A stretch of 64,000 bases of DNA from Coriobacteriia bacterium. Its GTDB lineage: Bacteria; Actinomycetota; Coriobacteriia; Anaerosomatales; JAAXUF01. The DNA lies in contig JAAXUF010000004.1 in assembly GCA_013336165.1 (NCBI GenBank), positions 124,001 to 188,000 on the forward strand, written 5' to 3'. Shown one piece after another: positions 38,207 to 46,818 of the stretch. The number at the start of each line of letters is the position of its first letter. Position 1 is the stretch's first letter. The notes beneath the pieces are model-generated. The model made no database searches and was not told the origin of the DNA. It worked only from the letters and a program-made list of their open reading frames with translations. Made by a program: the position numbers and the translations under genes.

Positions 38207-39403
38207 TTACTCGACAGCACCGCCGGAAGCGAGCTGAGCGGCCCTGTAGTCGGTGTAGATCGCGACGAGTTCCTTGTCGAAAAGCGGGCGATGCAACTCG
38301 ACGTTCAAGTGGCGAATCGTCGGCAGAATAGCGTTGGCGTCCTCGCGGGAGATCTCGATGCCGTACTCGGCGAACTTCATCTCGACCGTGCGCGAACCGG
38401 AGTGCTTGCCCACCACGATCTGCCTGACCAGGCCCACCTCTTCTGGCGAGAAGATCTCGTAGGTCTTGGGGTTCTTCATGACGCCGTCGACGTGTATGCC
38501 GCTCTCATGCGCGAACATGTTGGAGCCGACAACCGCCTTCCAAGCCGGGATCGTGCGACCGGCTGCACGCATGACGTAGTCCGTGATCTCGCGGAACCGC
38601 TCGGTTTCGATGCCGATGTTGAGCGCCTCAACGTACTTGAGGGCCATGACGACTTCCTCGAGCGCGGCGTTGCCGGCACGCTCACCGAGACCACCGATCG
38701 TGACGTTGACCCACGACGCGCCACCGTGGATGCCCGCGATGGCGTTGGCGACAGCCATACCGAAGTCGTTGTGCGTGTGCATCTCGATGTCGAGACCGGT
38801 CTGCTCGACGAGCTCCTTGATCACCTTGTACGTACGAAGGGGCTCCATGCAGCCGATCGTGTCGCAGAAGCGAAGGCGATCGGCGCCCTCGGCCTTGGCG
38901 GCCTTGGCATACTCCAGCAGGAAACCGAACTCCGTGCGTGAGGCGTCCTCGGCGTTTACCGAGACGTAGACGCCATGGCTCTTGGCGAAGGCGACTGATT
39001 CGCGGATCGAGTTCAGGACCCAGGCGCGGTCCTTCTGAAGCTTGGTCTGTATGTGGATGTCGCTGGTCGCAAGCGAAATGGCGACCGCGTCGACGCCGCA
39101 GTCTATGGAGGTCTGAATGTCCGGGATCGACGCCCTGTTCCAGCCGAGGACCGAAGCCTTCAGGCCGAGATGCGCAATCTCTTCAATGACTTCGCGCTCA
39201 TCGCCGCCCATGACGGGGATGCCTGCTTCGATCTGGTGGACGCCGATCTCGTCGAGCATCTTGGCAATAGCGACCTTCTCGGCGTTGGTGAAGACCACGC
39301 CGGCTGTCTGTTCGCCGTCACGAAGGGTCGTGTCGTCCAAGTAGATGGGTCGCGTGCCAAGATAACTCTCGACGGGCAACTCCCAGATCTTCGTCGTTTC
39401 CAC
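38207..39403 (-). CDS. Re-citrate synthase / homocitrate synthase (NifV-like)
   Basis: TIM-barrel acyl-CoA condensing enzyme, about 398 aa, lacking the LeuA C-terminal allosteric domain. It has [16 protein letters not shown], a metal site MHTHNDFGMAVAN, NVTIGGLGERAGN and GSNMFAHESGIHVDGV. Sequence alone places it with NifV/AksA-type homocitrate synthases and the Re-citrate synthases of strict anaerobes. The neighbouring aconitase-like pair and isocitrate-specific dehydrogenase favour citrate synthesis. The GTG at 39403 has AGGAGG 9 bases upstream; a GTG at 39409 leaves only 3 bases. Confidence 0.88.
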   Translation of the reverse strand: METTKIWELPVESYLGTRPIYLDDTTLRDGEQTAGVVFTNAEKVAIAKMLDEIGVHQIEAGIPVMGGDEREVIEEIAHLGLKASVLGWNRASIPDIQTSIDCGVDAVAISLATSDIHIQTKLQKDRAWVLNSIRESVAFAKSHGVYVSVNAEDASRTEFGFLLEYAKAAKAEGADRLRFCDTIGCMEPLRTYKVIKELVEQTGLDIEMHTHNDFGMAVANAIAGIHGGASWVNVTIGGLGERAGNAALEEVVMALKYVEALNIGIETERFREITDYVMRAAGRTIPAWKAVVGSNMFAHESGIHVDGVMKNPKTYEIFSPEEVGLVRQIVVGKHSGSRTVEMKFAEYGIEISREDANAILPTIRHLNVELHRPLFDKELVAIYTDYRAAQLASGGAVE

Positions 39404-39509
39404 GTGCACGAACCTCCTACCCTTCAGGGGCCTTGAGGGCCGAATGGTGCGCGGCCCAAAAGAGTAAACTCATCAGTGCTGAGGGCATAAGCCACCAGCG
39501 TGAACAGAC

Positions 39510-39538
39510 ATTGTACTTCAGGAGGACGGGGCTGTCAG
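39510..39538 (-). promoter_or_regulatory. promoter of the Re-citrate synthase operon
   Basis: CTGACA (39538-39533) and TACAAT (39515-39510) are 17 bases apart on the minus strand, close to the housekeeping consensus. Transcription would begin near 39503, leaving a leader of about 100 bases that holds no recognisable riboswitch. Confidence 0.72.
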
Positions 39539-39586
39539 GAGAATCGAGGAAGAAGACGCGGGATCTCGGGCACGGCGAGCTGAACC

Positions 39587-39874
39587 CTAGAGACTCTCAG
39601 GACGTCGCGACGCCCAGTACTCGTCTGCCTCGGCTTCCATCTTGTCCAGACGCGTGTAATAGTCCGCAAACTCCTTGAGGTGCGCCCAGGCAATCTTGCC
39701 GGTGACATTCAGATCGTCATCGGTGACGTTGGTCTCCGGGTCCCGAGCTCCATGCTCGAGTTCAACTTCGATCCCGCGGCGGAACTGCCCGAAGTCGACC
39801 TGACCCCAGTCCAACTGCAGTGCGCCACCCACCTGGCGTGCTTCTTCTTCAGTAATCCGACGCTTCGCTGACAT
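39587..39874 (-). CDS. DUF5661 family protein
   Basis: Small acidic cytoplasmic protein, 95 aa. The core FRRGIEVELEHGARDPETNV, followed by TGKIAWAHLKEFADYYTRL, matches the DUF5661 family, whose function is unknown. The ATG has GGGAAGGGG upstream and overlaps the end of the AhpD-like gene by 26 bases. Family members are often found near stress genes, which fits the peroxidase-like neighbour only loosely. Confidence 0.85.
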   Translation of the reverse strand: MSAKRRITEEEARQVGGALQLDWGQVDFGQFRRGIEVELEHGARDPETNVTDDDLNVTGKIAWAHLKEFADYYTRLDKMEAEADEYWASRRPESL

Positions 39875-40511
39875 GGCTTGCCCCTTCCCGCTGACTGACT
39901 GATGCGTGCGTGCTAGCCTGGCTCCCACCTTGAGCTGCGTACTCTTCAATCCGAAGGACAGAACAGCTCGCCGAGAAACCCGCCGGCGGTATTCCCAGTC
40001 CCCGGATCATGCGGGTCCAGTAGTTCACCTGAGCGATCGTGCTGGCTATCACAACCAGTTCGCGTTCCGAGAAGACCGCGAGCACTTCCTCCAGCAACTC
40101 CGGATCGATTCTGACCGGCGTTGCCGTGAGAGCTCGGGCGTACTTCAGTGCCAGCTTCTCTTCTTGGCTGAAGCTCTGAAGCTCGTCGAGGCTCCGTCTC
40201 TCCTGCAGAGCCTCGATTTCGCTCTCGCTGATACCGGATTCTGCGAACTCAACCGAATTCATGTCGATACAGAAAGGACAGGACGCCATGAAGGAGACTT
40301 GCATCCGCAGAAGCTTGAGCAGCCGCGCGGTGGCCCTGCCCTCTTCGTGGGCGACGAGGCTCTCCATGACGCCGGCTCCGATGGCCGCCTTGGGATACCA
40401 CGCGAGAATGCGGGCGGGCAGCATCGTCTTGCCGGTCTTGCGTTCCGCTATCCACGTGCCGAGGCGCAATATCAGAGGCATTCTTCCCGGTGGATCGATG
40501 TAGGCTTTCAT
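39849..40511 (-). CDS. AhpD-like / carboxymuconolactone decarboxylase family protein
   Basis: A 220-aa protein of the AhpD/CMD superfamily. The redox CxxC is in SCPFCIDMNSVEF and the downstream helix region ASTIAQVNYWTRMIRGLG is typical. Such proteins act as peroxidase-linked thiol reductants or are uncharacterised. The ATG at 40511 begins MKAYIDPPG with a weak GAGCGGG ribosome binding site. The frame continues far upstream on the minus strand, but that is the antisense shadow of the FKBP gene. The C-terminal tail (about residues 195-220) is low-complexity Ser/Ala-rich. Confidence 0.85.
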   Translation of the reverse strand: MKAYIDPPGRMPLILRLGTWIAERKTGKTMLPARILAWYPKAAIGAGVMESLVAHEEGRATARLLKLLRMQVSFMASCPFCIDMNSVEFAESGISESEIEALQERRSLDELQSFSQEEKLALKYARALTATPVRIDPELLEEVLAVFSERELVVIASTIAQVNYWTRMIRGLGIPPAGFSASCSVLRIEEYAAQGGSQASTHASVSQREGASHVSEASDY

Positions 40512-40576
40512 GTGTGCACTGCCCGCTCTCAGTACGATTCGTCCCGCCAAGCAGCGGTACGCAATCGATCGGATCG

Positions 40577-41047
40577 CTAGTTGATCTTCAAGAGCTCCAC
40601 TTCGAATATCAGTGTTGCGTTGGAGGGAATAACCCCGCCAGCTCCCCGCGCTCCATACCCCAAGCTGGGCGGAATCGTGAGTTTGCGCTTTCCGCCGACC
40701 TTCATTCCTGAAACCCCTTGGTCCCATCCCGCAATGACCTGACCCGCCCCAAGGGTGAACGAGAACGGCTCGTTCCTGCTGTATGACGAGTCGAACTTGG
40801 TGCCGTTCGTGAGCCAGCCGGTGTAGTTGACGGTCACCTTGTCGCCGTTCTTGGCGACAGCACCGGAGCCGACAGCTTCGTCGACGACTATGAGGCTGGT
40901 AGCCTGCGGTGTGGCTTCGGAACTGGCGGAGACATCGGCTTGTGTCTGCGATTTCTGCGCCGAGGACGGAGCACCTGAGCACCCGCCCACAGCAACAATG
41001 ACCACCATGCACAACGCAACTACCGACACCAACAAGAATCGCTTCAA
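40577..41047 (-). CDS. FKBP-type peptidyl-prolyl isomerase lipoprotein
   Basis: Secreted prolyl isomerase, 156 aa. It has a signal peptide [13 protein letters not shown] and so on, with the lipobox VGGC (Cys23), a short Ser/Ala/Gln-rich spacer, then one FKBP domain. The FKBP domain includes [39 protein letters not shown] and [13 protein letters not shown]. It should assist folding of exported proteins at the membrane. The start is taken as TTG at 41047 because GGAGG lies 8 bases upstream and a canonical lipoprotein signal results. A GTG nine codons earlier lacks a ribosome binding site. Confidence 0.92.
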   Translation of the reverse strand: MKRFLLVSVVALCMVVIVAVGGCSGAPSSAQKSQTQADVSASSEATPQATSLIVVDEAVGSGAVAKNGDKVTVNYTGWLTNGTKFDSSYSRNEPFSFTLGAGQVIAGWDQGVSGMKVGGKRKLTIPPSLGYGARGAGGVIPSNATLIFEVELLKIN

Positions 41048-41090
41048 TACATCAACCTCCGAAGACTGCCGCACACGCCGCCCGCCTGCA

Positions 41091-41459
41091 CTACTCAGGC
41101 ACCTTGCGTGCGTTCTCTTTGACTCGGAATTCCACGATCTTTCGGATCAGTTCCGTTGGCAGCGGACTGCCGAGCGGGAACTGCACTGACCCTTTCCCCA
41201 TCTTGTAGGGCGCAAGGTCTTTTTTGAACGCTTCGATTCCGGTTGGAATCGGATAGAATCCAATGTGTTTTTCGTATCCAGCGAAATGCACAAGATGTCT
41301 GCCGTTCAGGTCGAATGTGGGCATCGCGTAGCTGATCTTCTCGGTGGCATCGGGCGCAGACGCCCTGATAAGCGCTCGCATTTCTTCTAGCGCCTTCTGT
41401 GTCGCGATAGGAAATTGAGCGACGTAGTCATCGATGGAGCTGGCAATTGAACGATTCAC
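41091..41459 (-). CDS. DUF1801 / YdhG-like protein
   Basis: A 122-aa cytoplasmic protein with the DUF1801 signature: [42 protein letters not shown] and [14 protein letters not shown]. Some relatives have been called iron chaperones (frataxin-like fold), but the role of most members is unknown. It stands between the FKBP and GyrI-like genes with gaps of 43 and 87 bases on the same strand. Confidence 0.88.
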   Translation of the reverse strand: MNRSIASSIDDYVAQFPIATQKALEEMRALIRASAPDATEKISYAMPTFDLNGRHLVHFAGYEKHIGFYPIPTGIEAFKKDLAPYKMGKGSVQFPLGSPLPTELIRKIVEFRVKENARKVPE

Positions 41460-41546
41460 CTTTTGCCCCTGCCTGTCGCTGATGAACGGATTGCATCATG
41501 CGGCTAGAGTGCGAACGCTCTCTAGCGACTATTCCCTTGGCGGCCA

Positions 41547-42158
41547 TCACCGCATCGGCTGACGAATGATCGTTTTCCATGCGGACGGGGCCGCTTTTCT
41601 GACGTCGCTCAGATAGATCTCGTGATGTTTGCCAAAACGCTCGTGTCCCGACAGCCTGATGAACTCATGAACTCGGTCTATCGTTGGTCCTTCGTCGGCG
41701 AAGGGGCCGACGTGCATCACCTGTGCCGACAGTCCCTCCGCCAACGTTTCGAACCGTAGTGCCCGCAACGCGGGAAGAACCTTCTTCTGATCGAGTGTCA
41801 CCAGAGTCTGCTTGAACAGATCCACACCTACAGGATCCGGCTGCATGATCATCATCGTCCACTTCCAGCCGGACTTCTCAGCCGTTGTGAAGCTGGACAT
41901 GTCGTCTGCCCACCACAGTCCTTCGAGCGGCATCACTCCATAGTCGATGGCCAAGGGACCCTTCTTCATCGCGAACTTGAGCGCATAGGACAGGGCGAAC
42001 AGCGCCTCGACCGCTTCGGCATACGCCGGGGAGGTGTTGGGGTCACCCTCGCCATCGATCATCAGGAAGTTCATCGCGGGAACCTCTACCGGTACTACCT
42101 CCCGAACAGACGGGCCGTACAAGTGCCGAAGTTCCTTTTTGAGATCGCGCTTCTCCAC
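41547..42158 (-). CDS. GyrI-like small-molecule-binding domain protein
   Basis: A 203-aa protein of the GyrI/SOUL superfamily stand-alone type. It includes VPAMNFLMIDGEGDPN, AVEALFALSYALKFAMKK, MPLEGLWW and the C-terminal HHEIYLSDVRKAAPSAWKT. Related proteins bind or hydrolyse small molecules. The start is GTG at 42158, with AGGAGGG 5 bases upstream. Frame upstream of this overlaps the rlmA-like gene and is excluded. Confidence 0.87.
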   Translation of the reverse strand: MEKRDLKKELRHLYGPSVREVVPVEVPAMNFLMIDGEGDPNTSPAYAEAVEALFALSYALKFAMKKGPLAIDYGVMPLEGLWWADDMSSFTTAEKSGWKWTMMIMQPDPVGVDLFKQTLVTLDQKKVLPALRALRFETLAEGLSAQVMHVGPFADEGPTIDRVHEFIRLSGHERFGKHHEIYLSDVRKAAPSAWKTIIRQPMR

Positions 42159-42184
42159 TTTCGCCCTCCTATAATGATCGGCCG

Positions 42185-43042
42185 TTACTTCCGGCGTAGA
42201 TGCAGGATAACGAACGACGCAACCGTCGAGGTCGTTGCTGCCACGACTTCCCCGTGAGCATGCCGGTGGCTGGGGCCCATCTCGACCAGCCAACTTGCGG
42301 CCGCGCGGGGCAGTTCCAAGGGGAACTCCAGTTCGGAGCGATCCGCGACGGTGAACTGCGTCGCAAATCGCTCGAGCAGGCGCGCCTCCTTCTCGGCCTC
42401 GATGTCGAGCAGTCCCAAGCCGGATCTCAACTCCGCCAAGTGCGACTGTGCGGGGATAACGATAACAGCCGAGCCACCCGGCGCAAGGACGCGGGCGAAC
42501 TCGTCGGGGTTTCTGGGCGCAAAGACGTCGAGCAAAAGACCGATGGATCCATCTCGCACGCAGATCCGGTCGTTGACATCGGCCACGAAGAAGAAAACGT
42601 CCGGATAGCGTCTGGCCGCCATTCTGGCCGCGATCTTGGAGAGGTCGGTTCCCAGAAAGGCGACGCCTTCAGAATGCGCCCACGCTGCCGCGGCCCCGCC
42701 GATGTAGTATCCCTCTCCGCAGCCGACTTCGAGCACGCCCACCGGTTTGGCTTCGCCGCCGTGATGCCGCCCGAGGGCCTGCTCCGACCAGCCGATGATG
42801 AACTCGCGGAGCGGCTCATAGAATCCGGAGTCCAAGAAGCTGCGCCGCGCCGAAAGCATCTCGGCAGAATCGCCGTTGATCGCCCTTCTGGTCTGGCGTG
42901 ACGAAAGCAGATTGACGTATCCCTCGCGGGCGACATCAAACGAATGCCCAGAAGCGCATGCGTACGTCGCAGCTGAGTGGACAAGCGGCGCCTCGCACAC
43001 AGGGCAGATCATGATGGTCGCAATCACCGAGTTGTCATGCAT
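42185..43042 (-). CDS. 23S rRNA (guanine-N1)-methyltransferase, RlmA family
   Basis: SAM-dependent methyltransferase of 285 aa. The N-terminal zinc ribbon (CPVCEAPL and CASGHSFDVAREGYVNLL) is diagnostic of RlmA(I)/RlmA(II). The SAM site is VLEVGCGEGYYIGG, followed by FVADVNDRICVRDGSIGLLL. It methylates a guanine in the 23S rRNA hairpin 35 region; the RlmA(II) type (tylosin resistance) cannot be separated from RlmA(I) by eye. The ATG at 43042 has GAGGAC 8 bases upstream. Confidence 0.88.
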   Translation of the reverse strand: MHDNSVIATIMICPVCEAPLVHSAATYACASGHSFDVAREGYVNLLSSRQTRRAINGDSAEMLSARRSFLDSGFYEPLREFIIGWSEQALGRHHGGEAKPVGVLEVGCGEGYYIGGAAAAWAHSEGVAFLGTDLSKIAARMAARRYPDVFFFVADVNDRICVRDGSIGLLLDVFAPRNPDEFARVLAPGGSAVIVIPAQSHLAELRSGLGLLDIEAEKEARLLERFATQFTVADRSELEFPLELPRAAASWLVEMGPSHRHAHGEVVAATTSTVASFVILHLRRK

Positions 43043-43054
43043 CAGGTTCTGTCC

Positions 43055-43348
43055 TCATTGAGGTCCGAGGGTCACTGCCAGCAGCCACGCAACCGCAGCG
43101 CAGTTGGCTGCGACCGTGATCCAGAGGATGGTTCGAAACGGCTGCTTCTTCGTCTTGTGCCGGAACACGCGGCGTGCGATCAATGCGCCCGGCCAGCCTC
43201 CCAGGAGTGCGAGCAGATGAAGGCTCGCCTCCGGTGTGCGCCAGCCACCTCGTCTGGCAGCCGCCTTGTCGGCACCGTACAGTGCGAACAACAGTACGCT
43301 CAGCACTGCGTATGTGACGAGCAACGCGAGGCCGACTTGTCTCAGCAT
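43055..43348 (-). CDS. DUF1294 family membrane protein
   Basis: A 97-aa protein with three hydrophobic helices and the DUF1294 signature LLALLGGWPGALIARRVFRHKTKKQPFR. Function is unknown; some relatives are fused to cold-shock domains. It ends 12 bases upstream of the rlmA-like start, so the two are probably cotranscribed. Confidence 0.87.
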   Translation of the reverse strand: MLRQVGLALLVTYAVLSVLLFALYGADKAAARRGGWRTPEASLHLLALLGGWPGALIARRVFRHKTKKQPFRTILWITVAANCAAVAWLLAVTLGPQ

Positions 43349-43421
43349 GGTGAATCCGGCAGCGTCGGCAAGGCAGGCTCATCGGCCCCTGTGGCTCGGA
43401 TCTTCACGCGCATCTGTGAGA

Positions 43422-43754
43422 TCAGCCTCTCAGAAGGACGAAGAGGAGTGTTCCGGCGCTGAGGACGAACGCAGCAGCCGACAGCACGAACAGCAACTTG
43501 ACTCTGCTATTCAGCTGTTCGCTGGCCACGACGAGGTTCTCCAGCTGCTCCGCCAGCCCCCGCAACAACCTATCTTGGTCCTTCTCGTGAGTCTCGACCG
43601 CCGCGATTCGCGACTCAAGCCCTGTGAGCACGTCGGAGGAACTCCGGTTGTCGGAAGTGCCGGCGCTCTTCTTCGGGAGTTGTGCCGAAACCAGCTTGGT
43701 GCCCTCCACCAAGCCGCTTACGATCGTGGCTATCATCCTAAGATCAAGAGCCAT
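43422..43754 (-). CDS. small coiled-coil membrane protein of unknown function
   Basis: 110 aa. A central heptad-rich stretch (about residues 45-85, DVLTGLESRIAAVETHEKDQ onward) is followed by a single C-terminal transmembrane helix (LLFVLSAAAFVLSAGTLLFVLL), split in the middle by small residues. It starts 15 bases after the ctpA-like gene, so it is probably part of the ftsE-ftsX-ctpA transcript. The tail-anchored coiled-coil topology would suit an envelope scaffold. I recognise no family. Confidence 0.75.
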   Translation of the reverse strand: MALDLRMIATIVSGLVEGTKLVSAQLPKKSAGTSDNRSSSDVLTGLESRIAAVETHEKDQDRLLRGLAEQLENLVVASEQLNSRVKLLFVLSAAAFVLSAGTLLFVLLRG

Positions 43755-43769
43755 GGGTCCTTCTTTCGC

Positions 43770-44966
43770 CTACTTGATCTGACTGCGAATCAGGTCCAGC
43801 GCGGTATTGAGTTGCGTATCGGCAGTCGCGCTCATCTCGTCGGCTGCGTCCATCTTGACTTCCACATCAGGAGTCAAGCCGATTCCGTCGATGGCGCGCT
43901 TGTTGGGCGTGAGGTAGTGTGCGATCGTGAACTTGATCGCACTACCGTCACCCAGCTCTGCAATCGTCTGCACGCTTCCCTTGCCGTACGACGTCTCCCC
44001 GACCAGCTTGGCGCGACCGTAATCCTGCAGCGCACCGGCCACGATCTCGCTCGCCGAAGCAGAGTCGCCGTTGATGAGCACAACCAGCGGGGCATCCGTG
44101 ATCTTGCCTCCGGTCGCGTTGGCCACTTCTTCGGGCTTGTCGCGCTGGTCGACCCGCACGATTGGGCCGCTGGCGATGAACAACGAGCTGACGTCGATCG
44201 CCTGATCCAGAAGCCCGCCCGGATTGTCGCGCAGATCGAAAACGAAGCCCTTCGCGCCCTGGGCGGTGAGATCCTGTATGGCCTTCTTCAAGTCGTTCGC
44301 GGCATTAGCGTTGAACTGTCCGAGGCGGATGTAGCCTACCGTGCCCTTAAGCTCCGTCTTGATGTTGGGAACAGTTATCTGCTCACGGGTGATGGTGAAG
44401 CTCACCTCTGTAGGAGCGCCCGTCCCATCCGGAGTAGGCCTCAGCATCGTGAGCGCGAGCGTGGTCCCGACCGCTCCGCGGACGCGGTTCACGACTTCGT
44501 CCGATGTCCAACCGGCGCGTTTGTCGCCAGCGATCACGTAGAAGATGTCATCGGCCTTCATCCCCACCTTGGCCGCGGGGGTGCCATCGTACACCTCGAC
44601 AACATAGGCTTGACCGTTCTTGTTCTCGCCGAGAACCACGCCGATACCGCCAAACGACCCCTGTGTGTCCTGGTTGAACAATGCGTAGTTCTTGGCGTCG
44701 AAGTACGTCGCGTACTTGTCACCCGTGGCGTCCAGCAGCCCTTGGATCGAACCAGCGGTCGCCGAGGTCTCGCTCGGCGGGTTGAGTGCGTCGCTCTGCA
44801 ACAGCTTGTTCACCGCATTCACCTTCGCGCCCACATCACTGGTCGATGTGAGGCCAAGCATCGCAAGTTGCGGCAGCTTGGAGACGGCAAAACCAGCGGC
44901 GAAACCGGCGGCAACCAACACCAAGGCAAGCCAGATGGTCAACAAGACCTTCGGCATCTTCTTCAT
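43770..44966 (-). CDS. S41 carboxyl-terminal processing peptidase
   Basis: CtpA-type serine protease exported to the cell surface, 398 aa from the ATG at 44966. It has an N-terminal signal/anchor helix (residues ~5-28), a PDZ domain (about 95-190, GIGVVLGENKNGQAYVVEV), and the S41 core. The core carries DLRDNPGGLLDQA, the nucleophile serine in NGDSASASEIVAGAL and the lysine in ETSYGKGSVQ. Such proteases often process wall hydrolases or their regulators, consistent with ftsEX immediately upstream. An ATG ten codons earlier has no ribosome binding site. Confidence 0.92.
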   Translation of the reverse strand: MKKMPKVLLTIWLALVLVAAGFAAGFAVSKLPQLAMLGLTSTSDVGAKVNAVNKLLQSDALNPPSETSATAGSIQGLLDATGDKYATYFDAKNYALFNQDTQGSFGGIGVVLGENKNGQAYVVEVYDGTPAAKVGMKADDIFYVIAGDKRAGWTSDEVVNRVRGAVGTTLALTMLRPTPDGTGAPTEVSFTITREQITVPNIKTELKGTVGYIRLGQFNANAANDLKKAIQDLTAQGAKGFVFDLRDNPGGLLDQAIDVSSLFIASGPIVRVDQRDKPEEVANATGGKITDAPLVVLINGDSASASEIVAGALQDYGRAKLVGETSYGKGSVQTIAELGDGSAIKFTIAHYLTPNKRAIDGIGLTPDVEVKMDAADEMSATADTQLNTALDLIRSQIK

Positions 44967-45015
44967 GAATGCGTTCCGTCCTCGACTGAATGGCACACAA
45001 AACGATGTGGAATAG

Positions 45016-45924
45016 CTAGACCTTCATATACCGACGCATGGCGAATCCTGAACCGGCAAGTCCGATGACCACTCCGCCGAGCACAAGGATCGCTGCGACC
45101 TGAGTCGTCGAGCTTGCGCTGAAGGCCACCGACATGAACGGCAGCGCCTCGCCAAGCCGAGGCAAGGCCAAGCTTTGCAGCCCAATTATCGTCGCAATCG
45201 CGAGAGCGGCGCCTACTAGGGCCTGCGCTACCCCTTCAAGCAAGAATGGCGTCCGGATGAACCAGTTGCTCGCCCCAACGAGACGCATGATGCCGATCTC
45301 CTTGCGGCGTGCGTAGATCGCAAGGCGAATGGTGTTATTGATGAATATGAGGGCCACCAGTGAAAGCATGCCCACGAACACGGCCTCAACCCAGCGAATC
45401 ACCTGCGTGACCGCAAACAACTGGCGGACTATCTGCTGGCCGTACTTGAGAGACTGTTCAGGATCATCCGGATGATCCGCCACCTTCGTGAACAGCGCGT
45501 TGCCCTTGATCGAGGCGACAACCGTTTCAACGTTGCGGGTATCCTTCAGGGTCACATCGAGCGAAGCTGGCAGAGGATTTCCGTCCAGCTGATCCGTTAT
45601 CTCCGAACCCATCTCTTCCTTGAGCTTCGCCAACGCTGCGGTCTTGCTGGTGTAATCCACACCCTGGACCATCGAATCGGCAAGCAACGCCTTCTGAAGC
45701 GCACTGACGTCATCTGAAGATGCGCCGTCTTTCAGGAATATCTGGATGGAAACCTTGTCCTCAACGGACTTGACCACGCTGTTAACGATTGATCCCGTGA
45801 CAAGGAACACGCCGACAAGCAGAAGCGACAGATAGATCGTGATCACGGCGCCTAGCGTCATGACCCAGTTGCGCTTGAAGTTCTGCATGGACTCCCGAAG
45901 GAAGTACCCGACATTAATCGACAT
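45016..45924 (-). CDS. ftsX: cell division protein FtsX
   Basis: Permease-like partner of FtsE, 302 aa. It has a cytoplasmic N-terminus with [19 protein letters not shown], helix 1, a large extracellular loop (about residues 55-165), then three helices with the FtsX domain ([21 protein letters not shown]). FtsEX transmits ATP hydrolysis across the membrane to activate peptidoglycan hydrolases. The ATG at 45924 gives proper spacing to GAGGGG and overlaps ftsE by 11 bases. A frame extension to 46029 is inside ftsE. Confidence 0.95.
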   Translation of the reverse strand: MSINVGYFLRESMQNFKRNWVMTLGAVITIYLSLLLVGVFLVTGSIVNSVVKSVEDKVSIQIFLKDGASSDDVSALQKALLADSMVQGVDYTSKTAALAKLKEEMGSEITDQLDGNPLPASLDVTLKDTRNVETVVASIKGNALFTKVADHPDDPEQSLKYGQQIVRQLFAVTQVIRWVEAVFVGMLSLVALIFINNTIRLAIYARRKEIGIMRLVGASNWFIRTPFLLEGVAQALVGAALAIATIIGLQSLALPRLGEALPFMSVAFSASSTTQVAAILVLGGVVIGLAGSGFAMRRYMKV

Positions 45925-46681
45925 AGCCATACACCCCTCGGTCCTGGTCCCTGATGATCTTGCCGCTGTCCAGGGCAATGACGCGCCGGCGCATGTTATC
46001 GACCATGTCGCGATCGTGCGTTGCGACAATCACGGTCGTGCCGGTGTTGTTGATTCTCTCGAGCAGCTTCATGATCCCGAGCGACGTCTGCGGGTCAAGG
46101 TTGCCGGTCGGCTCATCGCACAGCAGGAGCGGCGGCCGGTTCACGAACGCCCGCGCGATGGAGACCCGCTGCTGCTCGCCCCCGGACATCTCGTCCGGAT
46201 AGTTGTTGATCTTGCTCTCGAGCCCGACGAGCCTCAAGACCTCAGGAACCTGCGTACGGATTACGTGACGCGACTTGCCGATGACTTCGAGCGCAAACGC
46301 GACGTTCTCGAACGCGGTCTTGTTGGGCAGCAGCTTGAAGTCCTGGAACACGCACCCAATGTTTCGCCGCAGGTACGGGACCTTCCAGCTCTTCATCTTG
46401 GCCAGATCCTGCCCTGCCACGATGATCTGCCCGCGCGACGGAAGAAGCTCCCGCAGCATGAGACGGATCAGTGTGGACTTTCCGGAACCCGAATGGCCCA
46501 CGATGAAGACGAACTCACCCGAGTTGATCTCAAGGTTGACGTCGGCAAGAGCCGGACGAGAGTCGAGATAGGACTTCGAAACACCTCGCATCTGGATGAC
46601 TGCGGTGCCGCTTCTCGGTAGACTGACCGGGATGTCTGTGCCTTCAGAAAGGTCAGCCGGCGTTCTGATCAGATCGCTCAC
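45914..46681 (-). CDS. ftsE: cell division ATP-binding protein FtsE
   Basis: ABC ATPase, 255 aa: Walker [10 protein letters not shown], signature [14 protein letters not shown], Walker [15 protein letters not shown]-loop ATHDRDMV. The Q-loop is within [16 protein letters not shown]. Unlike the usual FtsE, which opens directly with the first beta strand, it has about 28 extra residues at the N-terminus ([16 protein letters not shown]). The ribosome binding site GGAG 9 bases before 46681 supports this longer form, though an internal ATG before RGVSKSYL exists. Confidence 0.95.
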   Translation of the reverse strand: MSDLIRTPADLSEGTDIPVSLPRSGTAVIQMRGVSKSYLDSRPALADVNLEINSGEFVFIVGHSGSGKSTLIRLMLRELLPSRGQIIVAGQDLAKMKSWKVPYLRRNIGCVFQDFKLLPNKTAFENVAFALEVIGKSRHVIRTQVPEVLRLVGLESKINNYPDEMSGGEQQRVSIARAFVNRPPLLLCDEPTGNLDPQTSLGIMKLLERINNTGTTVIVATHDRDMVDNMRRRVIALDSGKIIRDQDRGVYGYVD

Positions 46682-46818
46682 AGGGATGCTCCATTTCCTG
46701 GTGACGATTCCCTTCGGGAAAGTTTAGCAAAGAGCGCACCGTTGCCGAGCGCACGCCGTATGGTCATCGTGTGGATACGCGCACGCATGAGAGCGCGCTA
46801 CCCATAGCCTCGTCCGCT

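Noticed and set aside
39420-39510. Possible hammerhead ribozyme core (CTGATGAG) in the Re-citrate synthase leader
   Set aside because: The required GAAA and flanking helices are not present.
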